Counted from the first letter of the stretch, positions 7,547 through 16,232 are shown. The stretch is 64,000 bases of DNA from an uncultured Planctomycetota bacterium (GCA_903928115.1 CAIYPP010000113.1:1-64000), one strand, 5' to 3'. Translations and numbers: made by a program. The notes: generated from the letters alone by a model not told the origin.

Positions 7547-8338
7547 GTGGAAAAGCCCGACGTGCCGCCCGAGGTCGACCCGGACTATCCGGGCGTCGTG
7601 TTGCCGCGCGAGGGTTGGACTCGCACCCGAGTCGGCCTCGGCGACCCCGGCGTGCGCTTCGACTTTGACGCGGTCTTCGGCCGCCGCGCCCGACGCGTGG
7701 TCGACTTGGGCTGCGGCAACGGGCGCTACCTGATCCTCTCCGGTCTCGCCCGACCCGAGTGCGACCACGTCGGGGTCGAGCTCGTTCCGCCCGCGGTGCG
7801 GATGGGCAGCCTGCGCGCCGGTCAGCGCGGCCTCACCAACGTGAAGTTCGCGTGGGGGGATGCCAGCGAGTTCATCTGCGAGCGCGTCGAGCCGGGCTCG
7901 CTCGACGAGGTGCACCTCTACCACCCGCAGCCCTACTACGACCGCTCGAAGATCCTGCGCCGCCAGCTCTCGCCGCGCACGCTGCTCGCGATCTGGGCCG
8001 CGCTGCGCGACGGCGGGCTCTTCGTGTTCCAGACCGACAACCCCGAGTACGCGCGCTACGCCCGCGAGAACGCCGGTCAGCTCTTCGACTGGCGCCCGCG
8101 CAAGGGCCCGTGGGAGGACGCGCCCGAGGGGCGCACGCAGCGCGAGCAGGTGGCGCGTGGGCAGGGGCTCGAGATCTTCCGTGTCGAGGCGGTGCGGCTT
8201 CCGCTCGCCGAGGCGGAGGCGCGCCGGCGCGTGGCGGGGATGATGGAGCCCGACTTCGATGCCAACAAGAAGGGCTTCGAGGGCCGCGGGGGGCGCCCGG
8301 GAGGCGGCGGACGCGGCCGGGGGCGGCGCAGGGCTTGA
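7547..8338 (+). CDS. trmB: tRNA (guanine-N7)-methyltransferase-like protein
   Basis: The 263-residue protein has the TrmB layout: DLGCGNGR (residues 53-60) for SAM binding, GVELV for the ribose-binding acidic residue, EVHLYHPQPYYD, and TDNPEYARY near the C-terminal end of the fold. TrmB puts N7-methylguanine at tRNA position 46. The usual substrate motif PDPWPK is replaced by HPQPYY, so the enzyme is a divergent member and its target may differ. A Gly/Arg tail (about 20 residues, GRGGRPGG followed by GRGRGRRR) could add RNA affinity. GTG 7547 begins EKPDVPPEV; the ATG-led upstream frame is antisense to the MauE gene. It sits between the two EDFCG methyltransferases. Confidence 0.75.
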   Translation: MEKPDVPPEVDPDYPGVVLPREGWTRTRVGLGDPGVRFDFDAVFGRRARRVVDLGCGNGRYLILSGLARPECDHVGVELVPPAVRMGSLRAGQRGLTNVKFAWGDASEFICERVEPGSLDEVHLYHPQPYYDRSKILRRQLSPRTLLAIWAALRDGGLFVFQTDNPEYARYARENAGQLFDWRPRKGPWEDAPEGRTQREQVARGQGLEIFRVEAVRLPLAEAEARRRVAGMMEPDFDANKKGFEGRGGRPGGGGRGRGRRRA

Positions 8339-8396
8339 ACTCCCGCGCTCAGGCCGCGAAAGTGCTCGTTCCAAGGCGTTGCGCCGAATACACCCG

Positions 8397-8639
8397 ATGG
8401 TCGACTGCAAGGACTGCAAGTGGTTCCGTTCCGTGCCCGGTGACACCGTGTGGAAGCGCCGTACCGGCTGCTACCACCCCGAGCACATGGATCAGAAGCT
8501 CTCCGAGCGCGTGCATCAGGCGCAGGAGATCCCGGGCGACCACGAGAAGCTCAACGTGCGCGGGGACTGCGCCAAGTTTGAGAGCGCGCCGCGCCGGGGC
8601 TCGCTGCTCTCCCGCATGCTGACCGCGTTCAAGGACTAG
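8397..8639 (+). CDS. Small cysteine-containing protein of unknown function
   Basis: This 80-residue protein starts at ATG 8397. It opens MVDCKDCKWF and continues with TGCYHPEH and later GDCAKFE, giving four cysteines in a CxxC...C...C arrangement that could bind zinc or iron. The tail is basic and hydrophobic (LLSRMLTAFKD). It lies 58 bases after trmB and 9 bases before the second EDFCG methyltransferase, so the three may be cotranscribed. I do not recognise the family. Confidence 0.65.
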   Translation: MVDCKDCKWFRSVPGDTVWKRRTGCYHPEHMDQKLSERVHQAQEIPGDHEKLNVRGDCAKFESAPRRGSLLSRMLTAFKD

Positions 8640-8648
8640 CGGCCCCAA

Positions 8649-9377
8649 GTGGACCGCTGGGAGCTGTACGAGCACTGCGTCCAGTCCCCTGCGGACGTGT
8701 GTGACCTGCTCGCGTGCGCCCACGGCGGTGCGGCGCGCAAGCTCCTTGAGGACTTCTGCGGCTCCGCTGCGATTTCGCGCGAGTGGGTGCGGCGCGGCGG
8801 CGAGGCCGTGGCGCTCGACGCGGACGCGAGCGCGCTCGCGCTGGCCGGCGACGGCGTCGAAGTGGTGTGCGCCGATGTCCGCGACGCCGACGTGCTGCGC
8901 GGGCGCAGCTTCGACGTGATCCACTCGGGGAACTTTTCGCTCGGCTACTTCTTCGAGCGCGCGCCGCTCGTGAGCTACCTCCGCCAGCGCGCCGCGCTGC
9001 TCGCGCCGGGCGGCGTGTTCGCGTGCGACACCTACGGCGGTCGCAGCGCATTCGAGCTCGGCGCGTGGCAGCGCGAGCGTTTCTTGGCTGGCGGACTGCG
9101 CGTCGTATCGACGTGGGAGCACCGCAGCGCGGACCCGGTCACAGCGCGCGTCGAGAACGTACTGCACTTCCGTGTGGAGCGCGACGGCGAGGTCGTGGCA
9201 CAGCTCCCCGAGGCCTTCGTGTACGCGTGGCGGCTGTGGAGCTTGAGCGAGCTGCGCGACGCGCTCCTCGAATCCGGCTTCCGCACGGTCGAGGTCTTTC
9301 GCGACAAGTCCGGGCCGCTGCGCGCGGGGGACTCGCTCGAGCCCGATTTCAGCGTGTGCGTGGCCGCGCGCCGCTGA
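8649..9377 (+). CDS. Class I SAM-dependent methyltransferase (EDFCG paralogue)
   Basis: At 242 residues this is a clear paralogue of the protein at 4969-5769. LYEHCVQSPADV matches LYQKAVQSPEPD, EDFCGSAAISREWVRR matches EDFCGTALLSSEWVRR, LAPGGVFACDTYGG matches LAPDGLFLLDLYGG, and the late YAWRLWSLSELRDAL matches WRFWHLGELRDAL. The DADASALAL segment supplies the acidic SAM ribose contact. The start is GTG 8649 (DRWELYEHC). The substrate is unknown. The gene converges on dus. Confidence 0.75.
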   Translation: MDRWELYEHCVQSPADVCDLLACAHGGAARKLLEDFCGSAAISREWVRRGGEAVALDADASALALAGDGVEVVCADVRDADVLRGRSFDVIHSGNFSLGYFFERAPLVSYLRQRAALLAPGGVFACDTYGGRSAFELGAWQRERFLAGGLRVVSTWEHRSADPVTARVENVLHFRVERDGEVVAQLPEAFVYAWRLWSLSELRDALLESGFRTVEVFRDKSGPLRAGDSLEPDFSVCVAARR

Positions 9378-9395
9378 CGAGCGACGGCGCTCGGC

Positions 9396-10376
9396 TCAAG
9401 GCAGCGCCGCGAGGGTGCGCAGGCGCGCGAGCAGCGCCTCGCCGTCCTTTTCGCGCAGCCATTCCAGCCGGTGCTCTTCGCTCTCGACGAGCCCGCCCGC
9501 CGTCCAATAGCGCAGCAGCTGCTTGACGCGCGCCGCGACCCCGCCGCCTGGCCACTGGTTGCGCTCGCGCATCAGGTCGGCGTACTCGACGAGGAAGCGC
9601 GCGGCTTCACCGCGCGAGACGGCTCGCCCGCTGAAGATCCACGGATCGGCGAGCGCGCCTCGCCCGACCATCGCCAGCGCTGCACCGGTCTCGCGTCGCA
9701 GTCGCTCGAAGTCTCCGGGACGCTCGACCCCGCCATTTCCGCACACGGGGATCGACACGGCCGAGACCGCGCGCGCGATGCGCGTCCAGTCGACCTCGGG
9801 ACAGTAGGCCTCCGCACGTGTGCGGCAGTGGATCGTGAGCATCGCGGCGCCGCCCTGCTCCGCCGCTCGCGCGAGCTCCTCGACGCGGCTCGCGTCGTCG
9901 TAGCCGGCGCGGATCTTGGCGGTGACGGGGACGGAGACGGCGCCCGAGACCGCGCGCACCACGCGCTCGACAGCGCTCGGATCGCGCAGGAGCGCCGAGC
10001 CCGCGCAGCCTGCGATGGCACCCTTCGCGGGACAGCCGAAGTTCAGATCGACGAGCGGCGCTCCGGCGGCGACCGCGTTGCGCGCCGTCTGCGCGAGGCG
10101 CTCGAGGTCGTTGCCCATCAGCTGGACCCCGACCGGCTGGGGGAAGCGCCCCGGCCCGAGGTGGCGGCGGACGATGCTGCGCGGGACCGCTGTCGCATGG
10201 ACGCGCACGAACTCGGTGAACGTGCCGCCCAAGTGCTCGGGCCCGTTGCGCGAGAGCACGAGATCGCGGAAGCAAGGCTCGGTCACGCCTTCCATCGGGG
10301 CGAGCAGCGCGGGCGCGGTGAAGGGCAGCGTGCGGGCGGAGTGGGGGGCGAGAGGGCTCACGGCGAGTGCGTCCAC
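9396..10376 (-). CDS. dus: tRNA-dihydrouridine synthase
   Basis: The 326-residue flavoenzyme reduces uridine to dihydrouridine in tRNA D-loops. APALLAPMEGVTEPCFRDL is the FMN-binding N-terminal strand, VGVQLMGND follows, DLNFGCPAKGA carries the catalytic Cys115, then TAKIRAGYDD, IHCRTRAEAY, CGNGGV and MVGRGALADPWIF complete the TIM-barrel FMN site. The C-terminal helical domain is present (LKQLL-type helices near ARVKQLLRYW). GTG 10376 (VDALAVSPLA) is chosen because GGGAGGG lies about 11 bases upstream; a GTG at 10360 is also possible. It diverges from folP, sharing about 54 bases. Confidence 0.9.
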   Translation of the reverse strand: MDALAVSPLAPHSARTLPFTAPALLAPMEGVTEPCFRDLVLSRNGPEHLGGTFTEFVRVHATAVPRSIVRRHLGPGRFPQPVGVQLMGNDLERLAQTARNAVAAGAPLVDLNFGCPAKGAIAGCAGSALLRDPSAVERVVRAVSGAVSVPVTAKIRAGYDDASRVEELARAAEQGGAAMLTIHCRTRAEAYCPEVDWTRIARAVSAVSIPVCGNGGVERPGDFERLRRETGAALAMVGRGALADPWIFSGRAVSRGEAARFLVEYADLMRERNQWPGGGVAARVKQLLRYWTAGGLVESEEHRLEWLREKDGEALLARLRTLAALP

Positions 10377-10430
10377 CCATGGTTGTACCCTCCCCAAGCG
10401 ACGTGCGCGCCCCGTAGAGTCTGGCGAGTC

Positions 10431-11231
10431 ATGGCGACCGCGATCCTCGGCATCCTGAACGTCACGAGCGACTCCTATTCGGACGGGGGACAGTTCCTCG
10501 TGCCGGAGGCGGCGCTCGCGCACGGGCTCGCGCTCGCGGCCGATGGGGCGGCGATGGTGGACGTCGGGGCGCAGTCGAGCCATCCCGACGCGGCGGACGT
10601 GCCGGTGGCTCTGCAAGTCGAGCGCATCGCAGGCGTGGTCGGTGGCTTGGTGGCGCGCGGGGTGCGTGTCTCGGTCGACACGCACCAAGTCGAGGTCGCG
10701 CGAGCTGCGCTCGAACACGGTGCGTGCACGATCAACGACATCACCGCAGCGCGGGACCCGCGCATGCTCGAGCTGCTCGCGAAGTCGGACTGCCGAGTGA
10801 TCCTGATGCACTCGACGGCCAGCGCCGCGCGCGCGGAGCGCACCGCCGTCGATGCCGCGGACTGGATCGAGAGGCTTCTCGCGTTCTTCCGCGAGCGAAT
10901 CGACGCTTGCGAGCGCGCGGGCGTCGCGCGCGAGCGGCTCGTGCTCGACCCAGGCATGGGGTTCTTTCTTTCGAGCGCGCCGGAAGCGAGCTTCGAGGTC
11001 CTGCGCCGTGTGGGGGAGCTGCGTGGGCTCGGACTGCCGCTCTGCCTCGGCGTGTCGCGCAAGTCGTTCCTCGGCGCACCGCTCGGGCGCGCCGTGCACG
11101 AGCGCGCGGCGGCCACTTTGGCCGCGGAGCTTTGGTGCGCGGAGCAAGGCGTCGAGTGGATCCGAACGCACGACGTTCGCGCGCTGAGCGATGCGCTGCG
11201 CACCCGCAGCGCGATTCGAGGCACGCAGTGA
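10431..11231 (+). CDS. folP: Dihydropteroate synthase, variant subfamily
   Basis: The 266-residue TIM-barrel enzyme joins pterin diphosphate to p-aminobenzoate in folate synthesis. It has ILNVTSDSYSDGG, SVDTHQ, INDITA, LDPGMGFF, GVSRKSFLG and IRTHDVR, which give the expected Asn, Asp, Lys and Arg/His contacts. The second loop reads VGAQSSHPDA in place of the common GGESTRPGA, and the MHMQG strand reads LMHSTASA. I recognise these as features of a distinct FolP subfamily rather than random decay. The gene starts at ATG 10431. Its stop overlaps the GTG start of the next gene in GTGA, indicating coupling to the transporter. Confidence 0.85.
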   Translation: MATAILGILNVTSDSYSDGGQFLVPEAALAHGLALAADGAAMVDVGAQSSHPDAADVPVALQVERIAGVVGGLVARGVRVSVDTHQVEVARAALEHGACTINDITAARDPRMLELLAKSDCRVILMHSTASAARAERTAVDAADWIERLLAFFRERIDACERAGVARERLVLDPGMGFFLSSAPEASFEVLRRVGELRGLGLPLCLGVSRKSFLGAPLGRAVHERAAATLAAELWCAEQGVEWIRTHDVRALSDALRTRSAIRGTQ

Positions 11232-12544
11232 GCGACCCCGAGCGCTCGAGGATTGCTGCGTGGTTCGACGTTCGGCGCGACGAGCGCGGCGCCGTGCTGC
11301 TCGCGGTCGCGGCCTTTTTCTGCGTGCTGTTCGCGATCTTCTTGCTGCGTCCGTTGCGCGACGCGATGGGTCTCGAGGGCGGTGCGCGCAACCTGAAGTT
11401 TCTCTGGAGCTTCACGCTCGTCGGAACGCTCCTCGCGAGCCTCGCCTTCGCGCACATCGCGTCGCGGACGGAGCGCGCTCGCTTCCTGTCTTGGACGGCG
11501 CGCGCGACGGCGCTCGTGTGGCTCGCCTTCGTACCCGCGATCGCTGCGACCGACGGCGCGGTCGGCGTCTACGTGGCGCTCGCGTTCTACGTCGTCCACG
11601 CAGTCTCCAACGTCTTCTTGGTCTCGGTGTTCTGGGCCTTGCTTGCGGACGTGTTCGACACGGCGCGCGCGAAGCGGCTCTTCGGGTTGGTCGCGCTCGG
11701 CGGCACGCTCGGAGCGATCGCCGGAACCTCGCTGACGGGTGCGCTGGCGCGCTGGGCGAAGTCATGGCCGAGCGAGGAGGCCGAGGTCCTCTGGCTCGCC
11801 CTCGTACTCGCCGCGGCGGCGTTTCTGGAACTCTCGAACCAGCTCGGGAAGGCACTCGCGCGGAGGGTGAACCTCCTCCGAGGGCGTACCGAGCTGCCGG
11901 AGCATTCGCTCGGCGGTGACTGGCTCGAAGGCGTCGCCTGCGTTGCGCGCAATCCCTACTTGCAGGCCGTCGCCCTCTTCACGTTCTTGCACGGCGTGCT
12001 GCAGACGGTGCTCACGTTGCAGCAGAACTTCCTCGCGGAGGCGGAGTTCGAGGACACGACCGCGCGCATGGAGTACTTCGCGTGGACGGAGAGCGCGGCG
12101 CAGACGCTCACGCTGGTCGTGCAGCTCTTTCTGACGGGGCGCTTGATGCGCATCCTCGGCGTCGGCGGTGCGCTGTGCGTGCTGCCCCTCGTCGGTGTCG
12201 TGGGCTTCGGCGTGCTCGCGACGGGCGGGGCGTTTGGCTACAGCGCGCTCGCGGTGCTCACGCTGACGCTGGTGGTGTGGCGTGGGCTCAGCCACGCAGC
12301 GATGCGGCCTGCGCGCGAGGCGCTGTTCGTGCCGACCGAGCGCGCCGTGAAGTACAAGGCGAAGAGCTTCACGGACACGTTTGCGGTCCGCGGCGGCGAC
12401 CTCGCCAGCGCTTGGCTGCAGGGGACGGCGGCGCTCGGTGCGGTGGCGCTCGCCGGACTCTCGGCGGCGATTGCGTGGGGCGGTCTGGGGCTCTGGCTGG
12501 GCCGTCGCCAGCGCGAGCTCAGCGAGCGCGAGCGCTCAGGGTAG
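11228..12544 (+). CDS. ADP/ATP-carrier-like major facilitator membrane protein
   Basis: The 438-residue protein has about eleven to twelve hydrophobic helices. It starts FFCVLFAIFLLRPLRDAMG, a form typical of the NTT/Npt-type ATP:ADP antiporter-like branch of the MFS fold that occurs in many free-living bacteria. FWALLADVFDTARAKRLFG and the late KYKAKSFTDTFAVRGGDLASAWLQG also match that group (YKAKxxID..V.R.GD). In free-living relatives the substrate is not known, and energy parasitism should not be assumed. The GTG start at 11228 overlaps the folP stop. The 3' end overlaps the convergent hydrolase gene by 9 bases. Confidence 0.7.
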   Translation: MSDPERSRIAAWFDVRRDERGAVLLAVAAFFCVLFAIFLLRPLRDAMGLEGGARNLKFLWSFTLVGTLLASLAFAHIASRTERARFLSWTARATALVWLAFVPAIAATDGAVGVYVALAFYVVHAVSNVFLVSVFWALLADVFDTARAKRLFGLVALGGTLGAIAGTSLTGALARWAKSWPSEEAEVLWLALVLAAAAFLELSNQLGKALARRVNLLRGRTELPEHSLGGDWLEGVACVARNPYLQAVALFTFLHGVLQTVLTLQQNFLAEAEFEDTTARMEYFAWTESAAQTLTLVVQLFLTGRLMRILGVGGALCVLPLVGVVGFGVLATGGAFGYSALAVLTLTLVVWRGLSHAAMRPAREALFVPTERAVKYKAKSFTDTFAVRGGDLASAWLQGTAALGAVALAGLSAAIAWGGLGLWLGRRQRELSERERSG

Positions 12545-13018
12545 GGCCAGCACGGCCTCGATGGCGCGCGCGAGCGTGCCGTCTTCGAGTGTCGAGTTCA
12601 GGCGGTGGTCGCCGCCGTCGATCTCCCACAGCACGACGCTCGATCCGGAGTTCGAGGCGAGGGTGCGCGAGCCTTCGATCGGCACGACGTCGTCGGCCGT
12701 GCCGTGGAGCAAGATCGCGCGCGTCCCCTGCGGCAGCCGCTCGCCCTTTCCGAGCAGGACGCCCGCCTGCGCGATCAGCACCGCGCGTGCGTCGGTCACC
12801 CTTTCGCACAGAAGCGAGACTGCCAGCGCGCCGCCGTAGCTCGAGCCGACGATCACATCGGGGCGATGCTCGCGCACCGCGGCCTCGGCCTCTGCTCGCG
12901 CGATCTCCCAGCTCGACGTCGTGAGGGCGGGCACGACAGCGCCGTAGCGCTCGCGCAGCCAGACCGCCTTCGTGCCGCTGGGGTTGGACTCGAGTCCGTG
13001 CAGGAAGAGCAGCTTCAC
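12536..13018 (-). CDS. Small alpha/beta hydrolase (YqiA-like)
   Basis: The 160-residue product is a minimal alpha/beta hydrolase. FLHGLESNPSG is the oxyanion strand, VGSSYGGALA carries nucleophile Ser60, LLHGTADDVVP the acid (Asp109 or Asp110), and IDGGDHRL the His138. Size and pattern fit the YqiA/UPF0227-type esterases. It starts 6 bases after the pepQ stop on the same strand, so it probably belongs to the peptide-use operon; its substrate there is unknown. Confidence 0.78.
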   Translation of the reverse strand: MKLLFLHGLESNPSGTKAVWLRERYGAVVPALTTSSWEIARAEAEAAVREHRPDVIVGSSYGGALAVSLLCERVTDARAVLIAQAGVLLGKGERLPQGTRAILLHGTADDVVPIEGSRTLASNSGSSVVLWEIDGGDHRLNSTLEDGTLARAIEAVLALP

Positions 13019-13024
13019 GGCCTG

Positions 13025-14341
13025 CTAGATGTGCGGCCGCGTCAGGTTGCGATGGCCCGACGCTGTGACGAGCACGTTGTCTTCGATGCGGATGCCGCCG
13101 AACTCCGTGAGCTCGTCGATCTGCTTCCAGTCGAAGCACTCGGCCTTGGGGCCGTTTCTGTGCGGACGAAGCAGCATCTCGATGAAGTAGCAGCCGGGCT
13201 CGATCGTGAAGACCTGATGCTCTTCGATCTTGCGCGTCGTCCGCAGGAACGGCGACTTCGCCGGCGGAGGGGCGACACCGCCCGCGGGCTCCTTTTGCCG
13301 ACCGCCGACGTCGTGCACTTGGATGCCGAGGAAGTGGCCGAGGCCGTGGGGGAAGAAGGGGCTTGTCACTCCTTGATCGAAGGCCTCTTCGCCCGTCACG
13401 CGCAGGATGCCGAGCTCGTGCAGCAGGTCGCCGATGAGCACGTGGGCTGCGGCGTGCAGGTCCGGGTAGGGCAAGCCAGGCACGACCTTGGCGCAGAGCT
13501 CCAGTTGGAGCTTGTCCATGCCCTTCACCAGGTGGCGGAAGCGCGCGTCGCAGTCCTTGCGCGTCCAAGTCCGCGTGATGTCGGAGCAGTAGCCCAAGTG
13601 ACGCGCGCCGGCGTCGATCAGGAGCACGCGACCGTCGCGCTGCGTGCGCTTGCCGGTGTAGTGCAGGATCGCGCCCTTCTCGTCGTGGCCGATGATCGTC
13701 GGGTACGGAAGCTCCGCTTCCGTGCAGCGCACCGCCGCGAGGTACGCGTGGTGCACCTCGAGCTCGCTCGCGCCTTGGTCGAAGGCGGCGAGCGCGGCGC
13801 GGTGGCCCCAAGCGGCCCTCGTCTCGGCCTCCTCGAGGCAGGCGACTTCGTACTCGCTCTTGTAGGCGCGCTCCCAGTTGAGCCGCGCGACGAGCGTCTC
13901 GGGGTTGCAGCTCGCGGCGGTCACTCCCGCCGCCTGCGCCCGTTCCGGTTCGTCGCCGATGTACGCCACACGCCCATGGCTCGGCGCGAGCTTCCACGCC
14001 TCCTCGGGCGTCCCGACCTCGTGCAGGTCGAAGTCGTCGGCCCAAAACGGCGAGCCGAGCGGAGCCTGCTCGTACCAGTAGTCCTCGGGGGCGACGCGCA
14101 CGAGCCGCGGCTTCGTGCCGGGCCGCACCACGATCAGGTGGTGCGGCCCGCGCAGCGGAACCCAGTGCGCGAAGTGGCCGTTCTCGTGCAGCGGAGCGTC
14201 TTGGTCGTCCGCGAAGTACGTGAACGGCGCACCGCTGGAGAGCACGAGCGCATCGAAACCGCAGGCCGCGAGCGCCGCCTCGGTCGTCTTCTGCCGCGCC
14301 GTGAGGTGCTCGGCATACAGCGATCGTCCCTGCGGGCTCAT
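13025..14341 (-). CDS. pepQ: Xaa-Pro dipeptidase
   Basis: This 438-residue M24 metallopeptidase is close in length to E. coli PepQ. The five metal ligands are visible: Asp243 (LLIDAGARH), Asp254 (CSDITRTW), His336 (HGLGHFLG), Glu381 (TIEPGCYF) and Glu420 (GIRIEDN), each within three positions of the PepQ numbering. It cleaves dipeptides with proline at the second position in the cytoplasm. Only 4 bases separate it from the upstream POT transporter and 6 from the downstream hydrolase. The operon with a dipeptidyl peptidase and an importer supports a role in using X-Pro peptides. Confidence 0.92.
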   Translation of the reverse strand: MSPQGRSLYAEHLTARQKTTEAALAACGFDALVLSSGAPFTYFADDQDAPLHENGHFAHWVPLRGPHHLIVVRPGTKPRLVRVAPEDYWYEQAPLGSPFWADDFDLHEVGTPEEAWKLAPSHGRVAYIGDEPERAQAAGVTAASCNPETLVARLNWERAYKSEYEVACLEEAETRAAWGHRAALAAFDQGASELEVHHAYLAAVRCTEAELPYPTIIGHDEKGAILHYTGKRTQRDGRVLLIDAGARHLGYCSDITRTWTRKDCDARFRHLVKGMDKLQLELCAKVVPGLPYPDLHAAAHVLIGDLLHELGILRVTGEEAFDQGVTSPFFPHGLGHFLGIQVHDVGGRQKEPAGGVAPPPAKSPFLRTTRKIEEHQVFTIEPGCYFIEMLLRPHRNGPKAECFDWKQIDELTEFGGIRIEDNVLVTASGHRNLTRPHI

Positions 14342-14345
14342 GGCG

Positions 14346-16232
14346 TCACTTGATGCCGTGCATCAGCTTGTCGATGGGCTTCGACAGGATCAGGAACAGC
14401 AGGCCGACACCGATCGACAGGTAGATGATCGGGATGTAGGCCCCTTCGTACCCGGTGAGCGCGGCCGCGCCCGTCGCCGGCGCCTCGCCGTGCTCTCCGC
14501 CGCCCGCGAGGGTCGAGAAGAGCGCGGCACCGAAGTTCGCGTTCGCGATCGAGAGGAACCAGCCGCCCATCACGAAGCCCGTGATCGACGGCGGCGCGAG
14601 CTTGGTGACCATCGAGAGGCCGACGGGCGAGATGCAGAGCTCGCCCAGCGTGTGGATCAGGTACAGGCCGGTCAGCATGTACCAAGGCACGAGGCCGTTG
14701 GAGTCGGCGCCCTTGAAGGACCACACGAGCAGCGCGAAGCCGAGGCCGGCCTGCACGAGGCCGAGGCCGAACTTGAACGGGATCGAGGGGTTGAGCTTGC
14801 GGCGGTCGAGGAACACCCACATGGCGGAGAACAAGGGGCCGAGCAGCACGATGAAGATCGCGTTGACCGACTGGAACCACTCGAACTCGCGCACTGGGCC
14901 GACGACGTAGTCGATCGACGACTTCTGCAGGTTCGCGTTGGCCTCTTCGGCCGCCGCGAGCAGCTTCTCGTCGGTCTTGTTCGCCTCGAGTGCCTTCGCC
15001 GCCGCTGCTTGCGCGAGTTTCGCCTGCTCGAGCCGCGCCATGGCCTCGACCAGGTCGGCGTTGCGCGCCTTGCCGTCGTTGTCGACGAGCGCGACCGGCA
15101 CGTCGACGTCCGCGGCGTACTTGCCGACGGGGATCGGCGCCGAGGCCTCGACCTTGATGTTGATGTTCTCCTTCGACGGGTACGTGACGGTCACCGTCGC
15201 CGGCTCCGTGCGCTCGAAGCCGGTGCTGAAGCGGAGCGCCTCGGGCGTGGCCGCCGCGACGGCGCCGCGCGTGCCGCCGAGCGGGAAGTTGTCGGTCTTC
15301 TCCCACTTGAGCTGGTCGCGGGCGAAGAAGTTGAGCGAGTTGCCGGCCTGCTCGAAGCTCGCCCAGAAGGCGATGTTGCCGATGAGCAGGATGATCAGCG
15401 CGACGATGCGCTGGAACGTGACCTTGTCGCTCTTGATCCCGTACCACAGGAGGTAGCCGAGGATGCCGATGAGCAGCGCGAGCGTGACGTAGCCGGCGAG
15501 CTCGGCCTTGGCGAGCAGCCAGTAGATGGCCGGGGCGAGCGCGAGGCCGCCGATGCCGACCACCGCGATGCTGCCGAAGCCCTCGCGACCCTTGGGCGGC
15601 AGGCCCTTGTCGCCGAGCGCCGAGAAGCCGCGCCAGAAGGTGATGATGCCGAGCAGCATGCCGACGCCGGCCGCGATGAAGCCCCAGCGATAGTCGGGCT
15701 TGCCGCCGGTGCCCATCACGCCGGCGAACCAGCGGCAGGCTATCGGGGAGAGGAACGCCCCGAGGTTGATGCCCATGTAGAAGATCGTGAAGCCCCCGTC
15801 GCGGCGCGCGTCGCCCGCGGGGTAGAGCTTGCCGACCATGGTCGAGATGTTCGGCTTGAACAGGCCGTTGCCGACGATGAGCACCGCGAGGCCCATCAGG
15901 AACATGCTCTCCGTCGGGATCATCAGCATGAACTCGCCGATGGCCATGAGCACGCCACCGAGGATGATCGCACGGCGGTAGCCGAGGTACTTGTCGGCGA
16001 TCGAGCCGCCGAAGAAGCCGAGTGCGTACACGAGCGCCGTGAACGCCCCGTACATGCCGCTCGCCTTGGCGCGGTCGCCGTGCGTGAACTGCTCGGCGAC
16101 GTACACCGCGAGCAGCGCGCGCATGCCGTAGTAGCAGAAGCGCTCCCACAGCTCGGCGAAGAACAAGACGAAGAGGCCGGCGGGGTGACCGAGGATGGTT
16201 TTCTCGGTCGAGACTTCGTTGGCTTGGGACAT
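14346..16232 (-). CDS. POT-family peptide transporter with large periplasmic insertion
   Basis: The 628-residue proton-coupled oligopeptide transporter imports di- and tripeptides. The family signature is clear near the start (ELWERFCYYGMRALL; ExxER with Tyr34/Tyr35), followed by GGSIADKYLG and FYMGINLGAF. Helix 7 reads FWASFEQAGNSLNFFA and helix 8 begins FEWFQSVNAIF. Between them lies about 140 extra residues (308-448) with a beta-rich part and an Ala/Glu/Lys coiled-coil-like helix, absent from most bacterial POT proteins I know. The insertion should be outside the membrane. The gene sits between a dipeptidyl peptidase and pepQ. Confidence 0.9.
   Translation of the reverse strand: MSQANEVSTEKTILGHPAGLFVLFFAELWERFCYYGMRALLAVYVAEQFTHGDRAKASGMYGAFTALVYALGFFGGSIADKYLGYRRAIILGGVLMAIGEFMLMIPTESMFLMGLAVLIVGNGLFKPNISTMVGKLYPAGDARRDGGFTIFYMGINLGAFLSPIACRWFAGVMGTGGKPDYRWGFIAAGVGMLLGIITFWRGFSALGDKGLPPKGREGFGSIAVVGIGGLALAPAIYWLLAKAELAGYVTLALLIGILGYLLWYGIKSDKVTFQRIVALIILLIGNIAFWASFEQAGNSLNFFARDQLKWEKTDNFPLGGTRGAVAAATPEALRFSTGFERTEPATVTVTYPSKENINIKVEASAPIPVGKYAADVDVPVALVDNDGKARNADLVEAMARLEQAKLAQAAAAKALEANKTDEKLLAAAEEANANLQKSSIDYVVGPVREFEWFQSVNAIFIVLLGPLFSAMWVFLDRRKLNPSIPFKFGLGLVQAGLGFALLVWSFKGADSNGLVPWYMLTGLYLIHTLGELCISPVGLSMVTKLAPPSITGFVMGGWFLSIANANFGAALFSTLAGGGEHGEAPATGAAALTGYEGAYIPIIYLSIGVGLLFLILSKPIDKLMHGIK

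Noticed and set aside
11228-12544. ATP:ADP antiporter as a sign of an intracellular energy parasite
   Set aside because: The surrounding genes show a free-living biosynthetic genome (threonine, folate, menaquinone, FBPase), and this branch of the family is found in free-living bacteria.
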